Below, piece by piece: positions 1 through 10,490 of a DNA stretch of 37,262 nucleotides. The position numbers were made by a program, and so were the translations under genes. Numbering within the stretch: the first letter of the stretch is position 1; each line of letters starts with the position of its first letter. This stretch comes from Coleofasciculus sp. LEGE 07092 (lineage in GTDB: Bacteria; Cyanobacteriota; Cyanobacteriia; Cyanobacteriales; Coleofasciculaceae), in assembly GCF_015207375.1 (NCBI RefSeq), contig NZ_JADEWY010000063.1, positions 1 through 37,262 on the forward strand. The letters are read 5' to 3'. The notes beneath the pieces were generated by a model. It did not search any database and was not told where the DNA came from. It saw only the letters and a list, made by a program, of their open reading frames with translations.

Positions 1-78
1 CATTTAAGATTGTGATCGCTCTTGGAATCGAGATGATAGGGAATCATGTCATTAGTGTTGTTTGATGACAAGAGCTAA

Positions 79-282
79 CCCCCTATCTTACCTCAAAACC
101 TCAATAATTTTAGATGCGTTTACCCTGATAAAATCACCGACTTAAAAAGTAGCCTTGTGAGCCGAAAAAAGGCTTCAGAATTTGCACGACTGGAAGCTTT
201 GAATAACAGCTCTAATGTAACTCGTGAAGTCCAAGAGGAGATTGAAGCTGCTCTATTTTTACCCAAGAAATGGGTAGAGTAA
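79..282 (+). pseudogene. Short open frame, probable 3' remnant of an unidentified gene
   Basis: A 67-codon open frame follows a stop at 76-78 and ends at a TAA at 280-282. It has no ATG; the only plausible start is a GTG at 157, which would leave 41 residues. The second half looks protein-like and hydrophilic (SRKKASEFARLEALNN, then EEIEAALFLPKKWVE), consistent with the helical C-terminus of a soluble protein. I do not recognise the family. The lack of a start codon and the neighbouring decayed fragments favour a remnant over a small functional gene. Confidence 0.25.
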
Positions 283-301
283 ATTTCATTCCTTAATAAA
301 A

Positions 302-834
<533 letters not shown>

Positions 835-1596
835 TTGACGGATTGCTCGTTTTGGCTTTATTGGTTAATCTTTTTCGGAATTATCCTAGGTCGATACTTT
901 CTCATCGCTGGGGGAACGCACCTACTTTTTTATTCGGTTCTGGAAAACTCCTTCCCCAAGCGATGGTTGCGTCTGAAGCCCCCATTGCGCAGGGCAATAC
1001 AAAGAGATATCAACTTATCGATGCTCTCTGGCGTAGTGTTTGCGTTTTGTGCAGCGCTCATCATCTCAGGGTACAATTTAGGCGTAACGCTTTTGTACAC
1101 TGACCTACGGGAGTATGGATTGTGGTACTTAGGTGTTAGCTTTATGGTGGTGCTGGTCGTCCAGGATGCTTACTTTTACGTTATCCATCGAGTGTTTCAC
1201 CACCCTTTGTTTTTCAAATGGCTGCACCAGGGACACCACCGTTCAGGAGATCCAACACCCTGGACATCCTTCGCCTTTGATCCGCCAGAGGCTTTTGTAC
1301 AGGCGCTTTTCTTTGTTGGTGTTGTTTTGATCGTACCGCTTCACTTCATTACCTTGATTGCCGCACTCATGACAATGACGCTATGGGCAGTCTTGACTCA
1401 TCTGGGATTCGAGCTATTTCCTTCATCCTTTCCCCGTCATTGGCTGGGAAGGTGGTTCATTGGTTCGACCCATCACTCAATCCATCATCGCAAGTACACG
1501 GTACATTATGGATTGTATTTCACGATCTGGGACAAACTATTCGGCACTCATGATCCTAATTATGAGAAGGAGTTTGATTCCTCTCTGAGGCGTTAA
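835..1596 (+). CDS. Sterol desaturase / fatty acid hydroxylase family membrane protein
   Basis: A 253-residue integral membrane protein of the fatty acid hydroxylase superfamily, non-haem di-iron enzymes that oxidise lipid or isoprenoid chains at the membrane. The histidine clusters are complete: HRVFHH at 118-123, HQGHH at 131-135, H189, and HHSIHH at 213-218. Hydrophobic segments lie around 6-36, 63-90, 96-116 and 152-192, which fits the family's length and topology. The start is a TTG placed 5-9 bases after a good purine-rich Shine-Dalgarno (AAGGAAAGG). The gene stands alone, converging on the sensor kinase genes. The substrate cannot be read from sequence; a sterol, a carotenoid or a fatty acyl chain are all possible. 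Confidence 0.88.
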   Translation: MTDCSFWLYWLIFFGIILGRYFLIAGGTHLLFYSVLENSFPKRWLRLKPPLRRAIQRDINLSMLSGVVFAFCAALIISGYNLGVTLLYTDLREYGLWYLGVSFMVVLVVQDAYFYVIHRVFHHPLFFKWLHQGHHRSGDPTPWTSFAFDPPEAFVQALFFVGVVLIVPLHFITLIAALMTMTLWAVLTHLGFELFPSSFPRHWLGRWFIGSTHHSIHHRKYTVHYGLYFTIWDKLFGTHDPNYEKEFDSSLRR

Positions 1597-1649
1597 ATGA
1601 AAGATAGAAGGCTGGAGTCTACTAACTCTCGTCTTCTAAAGACAGCGTA

Positions 1650-2741
1650 TCAAACGACTACCGTAAAAATTGACCCTCGGGGTTGGTTATTTTCGACCCA
1701 TATTCTACCACCATGGGCTTCAATAACCATTTTACAAAACGTCAAACCAAGACCAATTTGAGAAACGCCACTCTTAACTTCTCCCACTTCATATTTATCA
1801 AAAATGAGTTGCTTGCGTTCTTCACTAACTCCCGCTCCAGAATCGATAACCTGAATTATCGCCTGTGCCGATGATGAATCCAAGTTCATTGGTTCATTGG
1901 GGTAGTCAAGCTGCAAAATCACCGTCTTTTCAGCCGGAGAAAATTTAATAGCATTGGAGAGTAAGTTTTCGAGGACACGATGGAATAAATTGGCATCAAG
2001 TAAAACACCTCGCTTAGATGCCGCTAGTTTACTGATTAACTGGATTTTTTTATGGTCGGCGATCGCTTGAAACTGAGAGACAACCTTTGATGTTAATTCA
2101 TTGAGATTAACGTTCAGCCGATTCAAGACCATTTTTCCAGATTCCATTTTCGCGAGCATCAACAAGTTATCGATCATGGAATTGAGTTCGCGTCCAGAAT
2201 CGGCTATAATCTCCAATCTCTTGAGTGTCTTCTCATCAACGCCACTTTGCAACAGTAAACCACTACACAGCAAAATATTTGTGAGTGGATTTCTCAAATC
2301 ATGGACGATCATATTAGAGAGGTCTTCTCGAAGACGCAACGTTGCTTCTAAGCCATCGTATTGCTGCTTAATCCGCAACATGGAGCGCACCCTTGCCCTC
2401 AATTCCAAGCCGCTGAGGGGTTTCGTGATAAAATCATCAGCACCGGCATTGAGCGATCGCGCCAAATCTTCCTTCGAGTTCAGTGCCGTTACGATAATAA
2501 TCGGAACGTTGTGCCAGTGAGAGTCTGATTTAATTTGGTGGCAAACCTCAATCCCATCCATTTGGGGCATCATCACATCCAGTAAGATGACATCAGGTTC
2601 AACGGCATCCAAACGGCTCAAAGCTTCGTAACCACTACCTGCATAGAACAAGTCATACCCTTCTCGATACAGATGCGCTTCAATGACATCAAAGGCATTC
2701 GGTTCATCATCGACCACGAGTATAGAATTTTTTTTATCCAT
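1650..2741 (-). CDS. Response-regulator/histidine kinase hybrid (REC-HisKA-HATPase)
   Basis: A soluble 363-residue signalling protein. An N-terminal receiver domain (about 5-122) has the acidic pocket D11-D12, phospho-acceptor D55, T85 and K107. A histidine kinase core follows: the HisKA H-box HDLRNPL with H147, the N-box around N263 (ENLLSNAIKF), D300-S-G-A-G, and the G2 box GLGLTFCK (330-337). There is no sensor or membrane domain, so its input is probably phosphotransfer to D55, making it an intermediate or second-tier kinase. It lies 44 bases downstream of the large hybrid kinase on the same strand and is probably co-transcribed with it, which suggests a pathway partner. No output domain or DNA-binding regulator is adjacent. 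Confidence 0.93.
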   Translation of the reverse strand: MDKKNSILVVDDEPNAFDVIEAHLYREGYDLFYAGSGYEALSRLDAVEPDVILLDVMMPQMDGIEVCHQIKSDSHWHNVPIIIVTALNSKEDLARSLNAGADDFITKPLSGLELRARVRSMLRIKQQYDGLEATLRLREDLSNMIVHDLRNPLTNILLCSGLLLQSGVDEKTLKRLEIIADSGRELNSMIDNLLMLAKMESGKMVLNRLNVNLNELTSKVVSQFQAIADHKKIQLISKLAASKRGVLLDANLFHRVLENLLSNAIKFSPAEKTVILQLDYPNEPMNLDSSSAQAIIQVIDSGAGVSEERKQLIFDKYEVGEVKSGVSQIGLGLTFCKMVIEAHGGRIWVENNQPRGSIFTVVV

Positions 2742-2785
2742 ATCTAAACTTTAATTGTGCCGCTTGACTTACATTAGAAATAAAT

Positions 2786-5700
2786 TTATTGTCTATCTTC
2801 GATTTCTCTATTGCTGTCTGTCTTCTCCAGATATTGAGCAATAAGCTTCATTAGCTTTTTCAAACTAACTGGCTTAGTCATATAATCATTTGCACCTGCC
2901 ACCAAACATTTCTCCCTATCTCCAGGCATCGCCAGTGCTGTAATTGCAATAATCGGAATCATTGTCAAATCAGTTTCAGCACGAATGTGGCGGGTGGCTT
3001 CCAACCCATCCATTTCCGGCATTTGAATATCCATCAAAATCAGATTTGGCTTTTGCTGCTTTGTCATCTCAACGGCTTCCATACCATTTCTCGCTAAGAT
3101 GACCCTAAACCCCCGAATTTGCAAGTAATCCATCAACGTTGCAATGTTTGCTTCGTTATCTTCTGCCAGTAATATTAAGGGCAACTCTTGCTCGGATTGA
3201 GGCGTCACGACCAAAGCGGTATGATCAGCACGCTGGGGTACCCCTGCAAAAATTCTAGTTAGAGCTGCCTGAAACGGCTGACGAGAAATTGGTTTAAGCA
3301 GGTATTCTGATGCACCCAATTCAAAAGCTCGCTCGGATTCGTCTACAACTGAGATAACCAGGACTGGGATACCCTGGGTTTGTGGAGTTGATTTTAACTG
3401 AGCCAGAACCTCCCAGCCGGATAGATTGGGCAATAAAATGTCTAGGATAATCACATCCGGATCAAATCGCAATACGATGTCTGTTGTCCCTTCACCCTGA
3501 GAGTGAATTAATGCGGCGGCACCCAACTCCGCTAAATAGCGAGCGATTTGCTTGGCTGAGGTATCTGAATCTTCAACGATTAACGCTTGCTGAATAGTCG
3601 GTAATTCTCCCAGTCGTTGTTCAATTTCTGTGATAACCGTTTGATTCGATTCGGGTTTCTTCCAGGGGAGGCTAACGGTAAAGCGACTCCCTTTGCCTAA
3701 TTCACTCTCCAAAGAGACGCTACCTCCGTGTAAATCGACAATCCGCCGTACCAATGCCAAGCCCAAACCCGTGCCTGCATAGCGACGTGAGAGACTGCTA
3801 TCTAACTGTACAAACGGTTTAAATAGCTGGTTGAGGTTTTCTGGGGCAATGCCAATGCCGGTGTCACTGACACTCACCTGTAAGGTTTCTGCGTCTGAGT
3901 CAGCATCAACTTGCAGGGAAACTTCGCCCCCTTCGGGAGTAAATTTTACCGCATTGCTCAATAAATTCACCAAAACTTGCCGCATCCGCCGCTCATCAAC
4001 TTCAATTTCTCCTATATCCTCAGCCATCTGAGAATTAATCCGAATCCTTTTTGCATGGGCTTGCTGCTTGACAAACGTCAAACTTGATGCATAAAGGCTT
4101 GCTAGGGAAACTGGAGCAATTTGCAGCGCCATTTTCCCCGATTCAATCTTTGAGAGGTCGAGAATATCGTTAATGAGTTCTAGTAAATGCTTACCGCTAT
4201 GCTCTATTGTAACCAGTGACTTGCGCTGTCGATCAGTCAACCCACCGTAAACCTCTTCTTGCAAGGCTTCAGCCAAACCCAGAATGGCATTGAGAGGCGT
4301 TCGCAACTCGTGACTCATACTTGCCAAAAACTCATCCTTGAGACGAGCGGCTCTAGCTAACTCGGCATTGGCAAGACTAATTCGTTCGTTGCTTTCTTGT
4401 AGCCGTTCTTCAGTAAGCTTGCGTTCGGTGATATCGTAAACGAGGGCGCAAGACCACAACAAGTTGCCCCATTCATCGACAATTGGACTGGTGGACATAT
4501 ACGCCCAGATATTTCGATTATCTCTAGTTTTTAATTGGACTTCCTTTCGTTGAACGAGGTTAGGATTTTGGAGGCTGAGGGGAGAGTTTGTCAGGATTTT
4601 ATCCCCTGTATGCATGAAATCAGACATAGGATGCTCCAGCATGTCCGCCTCCGTATACCCCAGCATCCTTGCCATTGCCTGATTGACGTAAGTGGTTTTG
4701 GCTTGGTTGTCAATTACCCAAATCCCTTCTTCTGCGAGTTCGACAATTTGCTCGTATCGCGTCTCGCTTTCCTGGATGCGGAGTTCTAAACTGTGATTGA
4801 GTCGTTGAATTTCTTCTTCGGCTTGCTTACGTTCTGTGATATTGGTCAGAAACGTCATCACAAAGGTACCATTCTTGGTTTGAATGGTACTGAGTCCTGC
4901 TTCAATGGGAAACTCGCTGCCATCCTTGTGTTGAGCAAACAAATTCTGGGTTTTGCCCATAGAGCGTTTGCTCGGGTTAGCGCGATAGTGTTCACGATGT
5001 TGAGTATGATTTTGGCGGAATCGCTGGGGCATCAAAAATTCAACCGTGCGACCCAACACTTCCGTGCGATTGTATCCGAACAAGTCTTCGGCTTTGGCGT
5101 TAAATACTATAATTTCACTCCTGGCATTGGTAACAATAACGGCTTCCGATGCGGCTTCTAAGAACGCGCGGAATTTGGATTCACTCTCTCGCAGTGCTTC
5201 CTCGGTTTGCTTACGATTTTGGATATCTTCTAAAACTGCCAAAGCATAGCTGCGATTTTCTGGATTTTTGACTAAAGAAACTGAAGCATAAACCCATTGC
5301 AACTCGCCATCTTTGCGGATATAGCGCTTTTCGATAGAATAAGTTGGCATCTCACCTGTCATCACTTGATGCAGGTAATCACTCGTTCGCTCTCGGTCGT
5401 CGGGGTGGGTAATCTTTTGAAGTGTCTGCCCTAGGAGTTCTGATTCTGCATAGCCTGTGATTTCACAATAACGCTGATTAACGCCCAGAATCTCACCAGA
5501 GGCGGTAGCGAGTGCAATTCCTACAGCCGCCTGCTCAAAGACGGCACGGAAGCGTTCTTCACTTTCTTGCAATGCCCGTTCTGCCTGTTTGCGATCGCTA
5601 ATATCGGTATGAGAACCCACCATCCGCACCGCATCACCCTTTTCATCCCAAACTGCCTGTCCCCGAGCTAGAATCCACTTGTAACGACCGTCTTTGCACT

Positions 5701-7609
5701 GAAGGCGATGCTCTGTAATATAGTAGGGCGTCTGACCTGCTATATGGTCTTGAATAGCTTGAGTAACCCAGCCAAGGTCATCAGGATGAACCCGTTTCGC
5801 CCATTCATCCGAGTGGTTGGCAATTTCATCGTCTTCATACCCCAGCATTTCTTTCCAACGGACAGACAAGAAAACTTCGTTAGTTTTGATGTTCCAATCC
5901 CAGATAGCGTCATTGTTGCCCCGCAGCGCCAATTGCCAGCGTTCTTCACTGACTCGCAACGCCTCTTCTGCCTGCTGGCGTTCGATCCGGGTACGCAACG
6001 CCGCAATACCATAGGCGAGGTCATTGGCGAGTTCAGTTAGCAGTCTAACTTCAGCTTCATCAAAGGCATCGGATTCAGTAGCGTAGATATTCAGCGCACC
6101 TAGAGGATGGCTATCAACGATTAACGGCAGAGCAATTGATGCTGCGTAACCCTGTTGGATTGCGGCTTCCCGCCAGGGTAGATAATTGGGGTCAGTTAGG
6201 ATACTGTAAGCAATGGAGGTTTTACCTGTCCGAATTGCTGTACCTGTAGGACCACGACCCCGTTCTGTATTCGACCAAGTAAGCTGTAAGGATTCGATAT
6301 AGCCATCTTCATATCCGGCTTGAGCAATAGGGCGCACGGTTTTAGCGTCATCGTGTTCGGCAAAGCCAATCCAGGCGCAGTGGTAGCCACCGAATTCAAC
6401 TACAATCCGACAGATGTCATTCAGCAGGGTGGGTTCATCTACGGCACGCACGACAGCTTGGTTGCATTCACTCAGGGTTCGGAGGGCGCGGTTAGCTTTA
6501 TAGAGTTGTTGTTCCGAAAGCTTCCTATCGGTGATATCTTGGCTGACTACCATGCCTGCAAAAATATCACCTCCCTCACTGGTGATCGGTAGTGCGTAGA
6601 CTAAGAAAATGCGATCGCCATAGGGAATTTCAGTAGTGGTTGGTACTCCCGCCAGGGCTTGCCGATAAATAGGCTCAAGTACCGAACAGATTTCTGGTGG
6701 CAAACACTCCCAAATCGTTTTGCCTTCTAGTTGCTCTTTCGATATATCAACGGCGGCTAACCCCTTGCCATCTACTAACAAGTAGCGCAATTCCGGGTTA
6801 AATAAGAGAACGACACCATTGGGAAAGTTCTCCGCCACAGCGCGATATCGAGCTTCGCTTTGCCGTAAACTGCGATCGCGATCGCTTAATTTCTGTTCGA
6901 GACGATTTAATAAATAAGCTGCCAAAACTGACCCACTGATGCCAATTACCCCTGACAGACTCAGTACCAGCCAAGTCAACCATCGCTGTTGCCATAAGCG
7001 CTGCTGGCGCTCAAGTTGTAAGCGGCTTTCTACCGCCAAGAACTGATTAATTTCAGTCCTGGTTCGCTCCATTGTCTGCTTACCTTCAAGCAGTTGAGCC
7101 ACGAGTTCTGGTGAGGCGATGGTATTGTCAGGGAGAGAAGGGGTGAGCTGAAGATTGCGATTGAGAAGATTTACTCGAGTTGTTACTAATGCTTGAATGC
7201 GTCGCAGTCGGTGAGCTTGAGAGTGATTATCGGCAACGAACTGACGCAATTGTTCTAGGGCAACGGGAATTTCTGCGATCGCGGTATCGTAGCGGTTAAG
7301 AAATTCCTGACGGCGAGTAATATCATACCCCCGGACTGCTGTTTCCGCATCCAACAGCGCCGTCAATAAGCGCTTCGTTTCCAAGCGGACTTGCTGGGTA
7401 TGCTGCACCCAGTCTTCTGCTTTGGCAGTATTAACTTGCAACCAACCAAATGCACACAGGGATGTCACCAGGCAAGTGACGGGTATTGCCAGGATCAATT
7501 TCCGTTGCCGCTGAACGGGAATGTTTATCCTGCTCAACTGCCGGAATCCGGTTCGGTTGCGGTTCATAGTCTGTGTGTCCGATAGGACATTCGTTTCACT
7601 CTTTTTCAC
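2786..7609 (-). CDS. Large membrane hybrid sensor kinase CHASE3-PAS-GAF-PAS4-HisKA-HATPase-REC2
   Basis: A 1607-residue sensor kinase. Two membrane helices (about 36-58 and 208-235) bracket a periplasmic CHASE3-like helical domain (59-207, with the AETAVRGYDITRRQEFL signature). The cytoplasmic part holds PAS (250-363), GAF (385-540), four more PAS/PAC units (about 556-675, 677-800, 812-925, 943-1061), HisKA with H1100 in SHELRTPLNA, HATPase with the N-box near 1216, and two receivers with phospho-acceptors D1390 and D1527. It should autophosphorylate H1100 and relay to its own receivers. There is no Hpt domain, so the next partner is unknown; the REC-kinase 44 bases downstream is a candidate. 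The listed start is a GTG. An ATG at 7567 (residue 15) is an alternative and would leave the domains intact. It is divergent from the DUF11 operon. Confidence 0.94.
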   Translation of the reverse strand: MKKSETNVLSDTQTMNRNRTGFRQLSRINIPVQRQRKLILAIPVTCLVTSLCAFGWLQVNTAKAEDWVQHTQQVRLETKRLLTALLDAETAVRGYDITRRQEFLNRYDTAIAEIPVALEQLRQFVADNHSQAHRLRRIQALVTTRVNLLNRNLQLTPSLPDNTIASPELVAQLLEGKQTMERTRTEINQFLAVESRLQLERQQRLWQQRWLTWLVLSLSGVIGISGSVLAAYLLNRLEQKLSDRDRSLRQSEARYRAVAENFPNGVVLLFNPELRYLLVDGKGLAAVDISKEQLEGKTIWECLPPEICSVLEPIYRQALAGVPTTTEIPYGDRIFLVYALPITSEGGDIFAGMVVSQDITDRKLSEQQLYKANRALRTLSECNQAVVRAVDEPTLLNDICRIVVEFGGYHCAWIGFAEHDDAKTVRPIAQAGYEDGYIESLQLTWSNTERGRGPTGTAIRTGKTSIAYSILTDPNYLPWREAAIQQGYAASIALPLIVDSHPLGALNIYATESDAFDEAEVRLLTELANDLAYGIAALRTRIERQQAEEALRVSEERWQLALRGNNDAIWDWNIKTNEVFLSVRWKEMLGYEDDEIANHSDEWAKRVHPDDLGWVTQAIQDHIAGQTPYYITEHRLQCKDGRYKWILARGQAVWDEKGDAVRMVGSHTDISDRKQAERALQESEERFRAVFEQAAVGIALATASGEILGVNQRYCEITGYAESELLGQTLQKITHPDDRERTSDYLHQVMTGEMPTYSIEKRYIRKDGELQWVYASVSLVKNPENRSYALAVLEDIQNRKQTEEALRESESKFRAFLEAASEAVIVTNARSEIIVFNAKAEDLFGYNRTEVLGRTVEFLMPQRFRQNHTQHREHYRANPSKRSMGKTQNLFAQHKDGSEFPIEAGLSTIQTKNGTFVMTFLTNITERKQAEEEIQRLNHSLELRIQESETRYEQIVELAEEGIWVIDNQAKTTYVNQAMARMLGYTEADMLEHPMSDFMHTGDKILTNSPLSLQNPNLVQRKEVQLKTRDNRNIWAYMSTSPIVDEWGNLLWSCALVYDITERKLTEERLQESNERISLANAELARAARLKDEFLASMSHELRTPLNAILGLAEALQEEVYGGLTDRQRKSLVTIEHSGKHLLELINDILDLSKIESGKMALQIAPVSLASLYASSLTFVKQQAHAKRIRINSQMAEDIGEIEVDERRMRQVLVNLLSNAVKFTPEGGEVSLQVDADSDAETLQVSVSDTGIGIAPENLNQLFKPFVQLDSSLSRRYAGTGLGLALVRRIVDLHGGSVSLESELGKGSRFTVSLPWKKPESNQTVITEIEQRLGELPTIQQALIVEDSDTSAKQIARYLAELGAAALIHSQGEGTTDIVLRFDPDVIILDILLPNLSGWEVLAQLKSTPQTQGIPVLVISVVDESERAFELGASEYLLKPISRQPFQAALTRIFAGVPQRADHTALVVTPQSEQELPLILLAEDNEANIATLMDYLQIRGFRVILARNGMEAVEMTKQQKPNLILMDIQMPEMDGLEATRHIRAETDLTMIPIIAITALAMPGDREKCLVAGANDYMTKPVSLKKLMKLIAQYLEKTDSNREIEDRQ

Positions 7610-7615
7610 TGTAGT

Positions 7616-7668
7616 GGAAATTACTTAAGTATACGGATGCCTCCACTAATTCTCATTGCGGAAATTAC
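7616..7668 (+). promoter_or_regulatory. Direct repeats GGAAATTAC upstream of the hybrid kinase
   Basis: The nonamer GGAAATTAC occurs at 7616-7624 and again at 7660-7668, 44 bases apart (about four helical turns). A partial inverted copy (AATTTCC) lies at 7741-7747. They sit immediately upstream of the GTG start at 7609, where a regulator could bind. This is inferred from repetition and position only. Confidence 0.3.
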
Positions 7669-7700
7669 GCAAAGAAAGCCCAATCGTTGCAATATCCCTA

Positions 7701-7754
7701 ATTCTACGGAGAAAAAAACTAATATTTTTTAAACGAAGAAAATTTCCGTAGAAT
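7701..7754. promoter_or_regulatory. 10-bp perfect inverted repeat in the divergent intergenic region
   Basis: The arms ATTCTACGGA (7701-7710) and TCCGTAGAAT (7745-7754) are perfect reverse complements around a 34-base AT-rich centre. The element lies in the 411-bp gap (7610-8020) between the divergent hybrid kinase and DUF11 operon, so it could be an operator or an untranslated-region stem. No coding sequence is supported in the gap, and no confident promoter hexamers were found. Confidence 0.35.
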
Positions 7755-8020
7755 CCTCAATAGTCATACTTCTTGAAACAGGAAAGAATGGGTTCATGTG
7801 GAAAGACAAGTTGTGGGTTAAAGATTTACTAATACCCGCCCTGAGCCTACTTGAGAGATTAAAGCCGTTTTTATTTTGCTTGATATGTATCAAAAGGTAG
7901 GAATTTACTCCTGCCAAAAAAACCTTATTCAAGCCAAGCTAACGAGCGACTATCTCGACTAAAACAGGATCATTTGTCTGAATTGAGAGCCATTTTTTAA
8001 GCCAAATAACCTCAAAGAAA

Positions 8021-10474
8021 ATGACCAAATCTGCAACGAAGCGCTGGAATATCTATCGTCCCTTAGTGGGTTCTGCACTCATCGCAGGCAGTCTTTTTCA
8101 ACTGGCAATGCCAGTCTTCGCAGAAGGTACGACGGCGGGAACATCAATTAGTAACACAGGAACTGCTACTTACATCGATCCAACCAATCCATTAACTATT
8201 ATCAATGCAACCTCCAACCAAGTCACTGTCACAGTAGCAGAGGTAGCAGGTGTCACCGTTACCGCTTCTGGCATCACAGATAATAACGGCGGTAAAATAT
8301 CACCCAACGATCAGCTCTACTTCCAATACACAGTTACTAACGTCGGTAACGACCCCACCCAATTTAATATTCCCGATCAGGTAACATCAACGGGATCTGC
8401 AACAGTGAATGGTAGCCTGCAAGTCAGTTATGATGGCGGTACTACTTGGTCAGATGTTACCGCGAACTTCACCACCAACTCCGTTGCACCCGGTCAGTCT
8501 ATTTTAGTGCAGGTTCCTATCCTGGTTGACAGCAACGCTAGTCCTGGAGCCAATATTAGCGTCAAACTGGGTAACACACCCAATGATGGTCAAAACCAGC
8601 CACTCACTGCGGATGGCAACGACCTTTACACTGTAGACAATGATGCTGTAGGAGCGGCGGGTGTCCCTGTTAATGGTGAACGGGAGTCCAGCGCTACCCA
8701 ACAGACGATTGTGGAAGCGACAGCGCAGGCACTAGCAACAGTTCTCAAAACCAAGGCGAGTTACTCCAATTCCGGTACGCCATCTGATATTACTGATGAT
8801 TCCATTACCTATAATTTGGGTCTAAAAGTTGAGGCAACTGACCCCACCGGTAAGGGTATCAACCCTGCACCCTTAGTTGGTACGAACATTACCCTGAATG
8901 GCGCTGTTACTCCCCGAATCTTAATCTCGGATGCCATTCCAATTGGTACAGAACTGGAAGGGACACCCATTGCGCCGTCCGGTTGGCAAGTGGTTTACTC
9001 GACTACTCCTATCGCTACGGCTGCTTTGCAAGCTGAGTGGACAACGACTAAACCCGCAACCGGAATTACCAGGGTTGGTTTCATCAATGATCCAAGCCTT
9101 GTTACATCCGTGGCTCCTGGTCAAACCATCAACGGCTTCTCACTCCAACTCGGTACTCTGGCAACAGTCGCATCACCGCTCTCCGTTGCGAATATTGCCC
9201 AGGCATTTGGTGCAACTCAAGGTGTTCCCAACATTCTAGTCTACGACGAATCCGGCGACCAAAATCCCAACAACTACAACCCCCTTGATGGCACAGTTGA
9301 CCTCTTCGACCCCCTAACAGACAATGGACTGCTTGACCCGACTGACCTGATTAACATTGGAATTGACACCAACAACAACAATACAGGAAGTGGTCCTGGT
9401 GGTGAAGCGACCGTTGTCGAGATTGCAGTCCCTGCAGTTGGAAATATCCTTAATGGACCCAAAGATATCGCTGATGCCCTTGGTCCGACGAATAGTGACG
9501 ATGACTTTACCAATAAATCTACACCGATTACCCAATACACCAAACCCGGTTCAAAAATTGATCCAGCGGCTGTCGATTTTGTTAACACGTTCATCAACAA
9601 AAGTGGTCAATCAGCGGATGTCACTCTCTTACCAACAGCACCCGCTAATCCCCTCGACTTACCCGATAAAACCGTTGTCACTATCACCGCTGCTGACATT
9701 TTAAACGTTACCAAACCCATTAAGTCAGCCACTTACGAATACAACCAAGCCTCAGGAACCTTCACCTTAACCAACGGCACTCCCATTGTCTTTAATAATC
9801 CCCTGCCTTTAGTTGGTGGTCCGGGTAAAGGTGTCTTACCCAACGTCCCTATTGCCTACAACGTTAAAGTCGATCTGCCCACCAATACCTCTCTTTCAAC
9901 GGATACCATCCCAGATTATACAGGCGATACAGAATTCGGTTTCCCCGTACCGATTACCGCCTACCTCGACACAAATGGAGATGGCACATTTGAGGGGCAA
10001 AACACCACAATTGACCGAGTATACACAGGCTACTTAAAACTCGTTAAAGAATCTCGCCTACTGCAAGGAACAGGTTCAGCCATACCCGCTGGTCAAGAAG
10101 TCTTTAGCGACACTCAAAAAAATCCTGCACCCGGAAACATCATTGAATATCGCATTACCTACACCAACATATCTACCCCCGGTGGTGGAGTCGGTAATAT
10201 CGGCTTAAATGCTAGCACAGTTGTAATTACCGACGATGGAAAAGATACCGCCATTAACAATAACTGGGCGCTGGATAACGATGGTAATGACGTAATAGAT
10301 ACCAGCCATGTTGTCGGCAAAGCAACTGATCCCAATGGAATTGTGACTTACTTAAATCCTGGCGGCACAGTTTTAGATGCAGTAGGAGTAGACATCACCA
10401 AATACCTAGATACCATCGTCAACGTCGCCCCCGGAAAATCAGGAACCTTCACATTCCAACGTCAAGTTAATTAA
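8021..10474 (+). CDS. Exported DUF11/TIGR01451-type repeat surface protein
   Basis: An 817-residue predicted secreted protein. It has a signal peptide (basic N-terminus, hydrophobic 14-31, cleavage after about A34 in VFA-EG). The rest is Thr/Asn/Asp/Val-rich beta sequence. The N-terminal part (about 45-180) has repeat-like segments such as NDQLYFQYTVTNVGNDPTQF. A clear DUF11/TIGR01451-type unit lies near the C-terminus (about 680-817), with PAPGNIIEYRITYTNIS and a terminal PGKSGTFTFQRQVN. Such domains form Ig-like modules in extracellular proteins; here they are probably periplasmic or surface-exposed. There is no membrane anchor, PEP-CTERM tail or LPXTG. It is the first of four co-directional exported-protein genes. 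It has only a weak AAAGAAA ribosome-binding stretch. A specific function cannot be given. Confidence 0.82.
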   Translation: MTKSATKRWNIYRPLVGSALIAGSLFQLAMPVFAEGTTAGTSISNTGTATYIDPTNPLTIINATSNQVTVTVAEVAGVTVTASGITDNNGGKISPNDQLYFQYTVTNVGNDPTQFNIPDQVTSTGSATVNGSLQVSYDGGTTWSDVTANFTTNSVAPGQSILVQVPILVDSNASPGANISVKLGNTPNDGQNQPLTADGNDLYTVDNDAVGAAGVPVNGERESSATQQTIVEATAQALATVLKTKASYSNSGTPSDITDDSITYNLGLKVEATDPTGKGINPAPLVGTNITLNGAVTPRILISDAIPIGTELEGTPIAPSGWQVVYSTTPIATAALQAEWTTTKPATGITRVGFINDPSLVTSVAPGQTINGFSLQLGTLATVASPLSVANIAQAFGATQGVPNILVYDESGDQNPNNYNPLDGTVDLFDPLTDNGLLDPTDLINIGIDTNNNNTGSGPGGEATVVEIAVPAVGNILNGPKDIADALGPTNSDDDFTNKSTPITQYTKPGSKIDPAAVDFVNTFINKSGQSADVTLLPTAPANPLDLPDKTVVTITAADILNVTKPIKSATYEYNQASGTFTLTNGTPIVFNNPLPLVGGPGKGVLPNVPIAYNVKVDLPTNTSLSTDTIPDYTGDTEFGFPVPITAYLDTNGDGTFEGQNTTIDRVYTGYLKLVKESRLLQGTGSAIPAGQEVFSDTQKNPAPGNIIEYRITYTNISTPGGGVGNIGLNASTVVITDDGKDTAINNNWALDNDGNDVIDTSHVVGKATDPNGIVTYLNPGGTVLDAVGVDITKYLDTIVNVAPGKSGTFTFQRQVN

Positions 10475-10490
10475 TCCCATCCCTCCAAAA

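Noticed and set aside
4535-4789. Plus-strand open frames inside the hybrid kinase gene (several between 3831 and 6592)
   Set aside because: All are antisense to well-defined PAS, GAF and kinase domains, with no homology of their own.
7729-7932. 67-residue minus-strand open frame between the kinase and DUF11 operon
   Set aside because: Low-complexity residue use, no ribosome-binding site and no recognisable motif; it covers the inverted repeat in the control region. Treated as noncoding.
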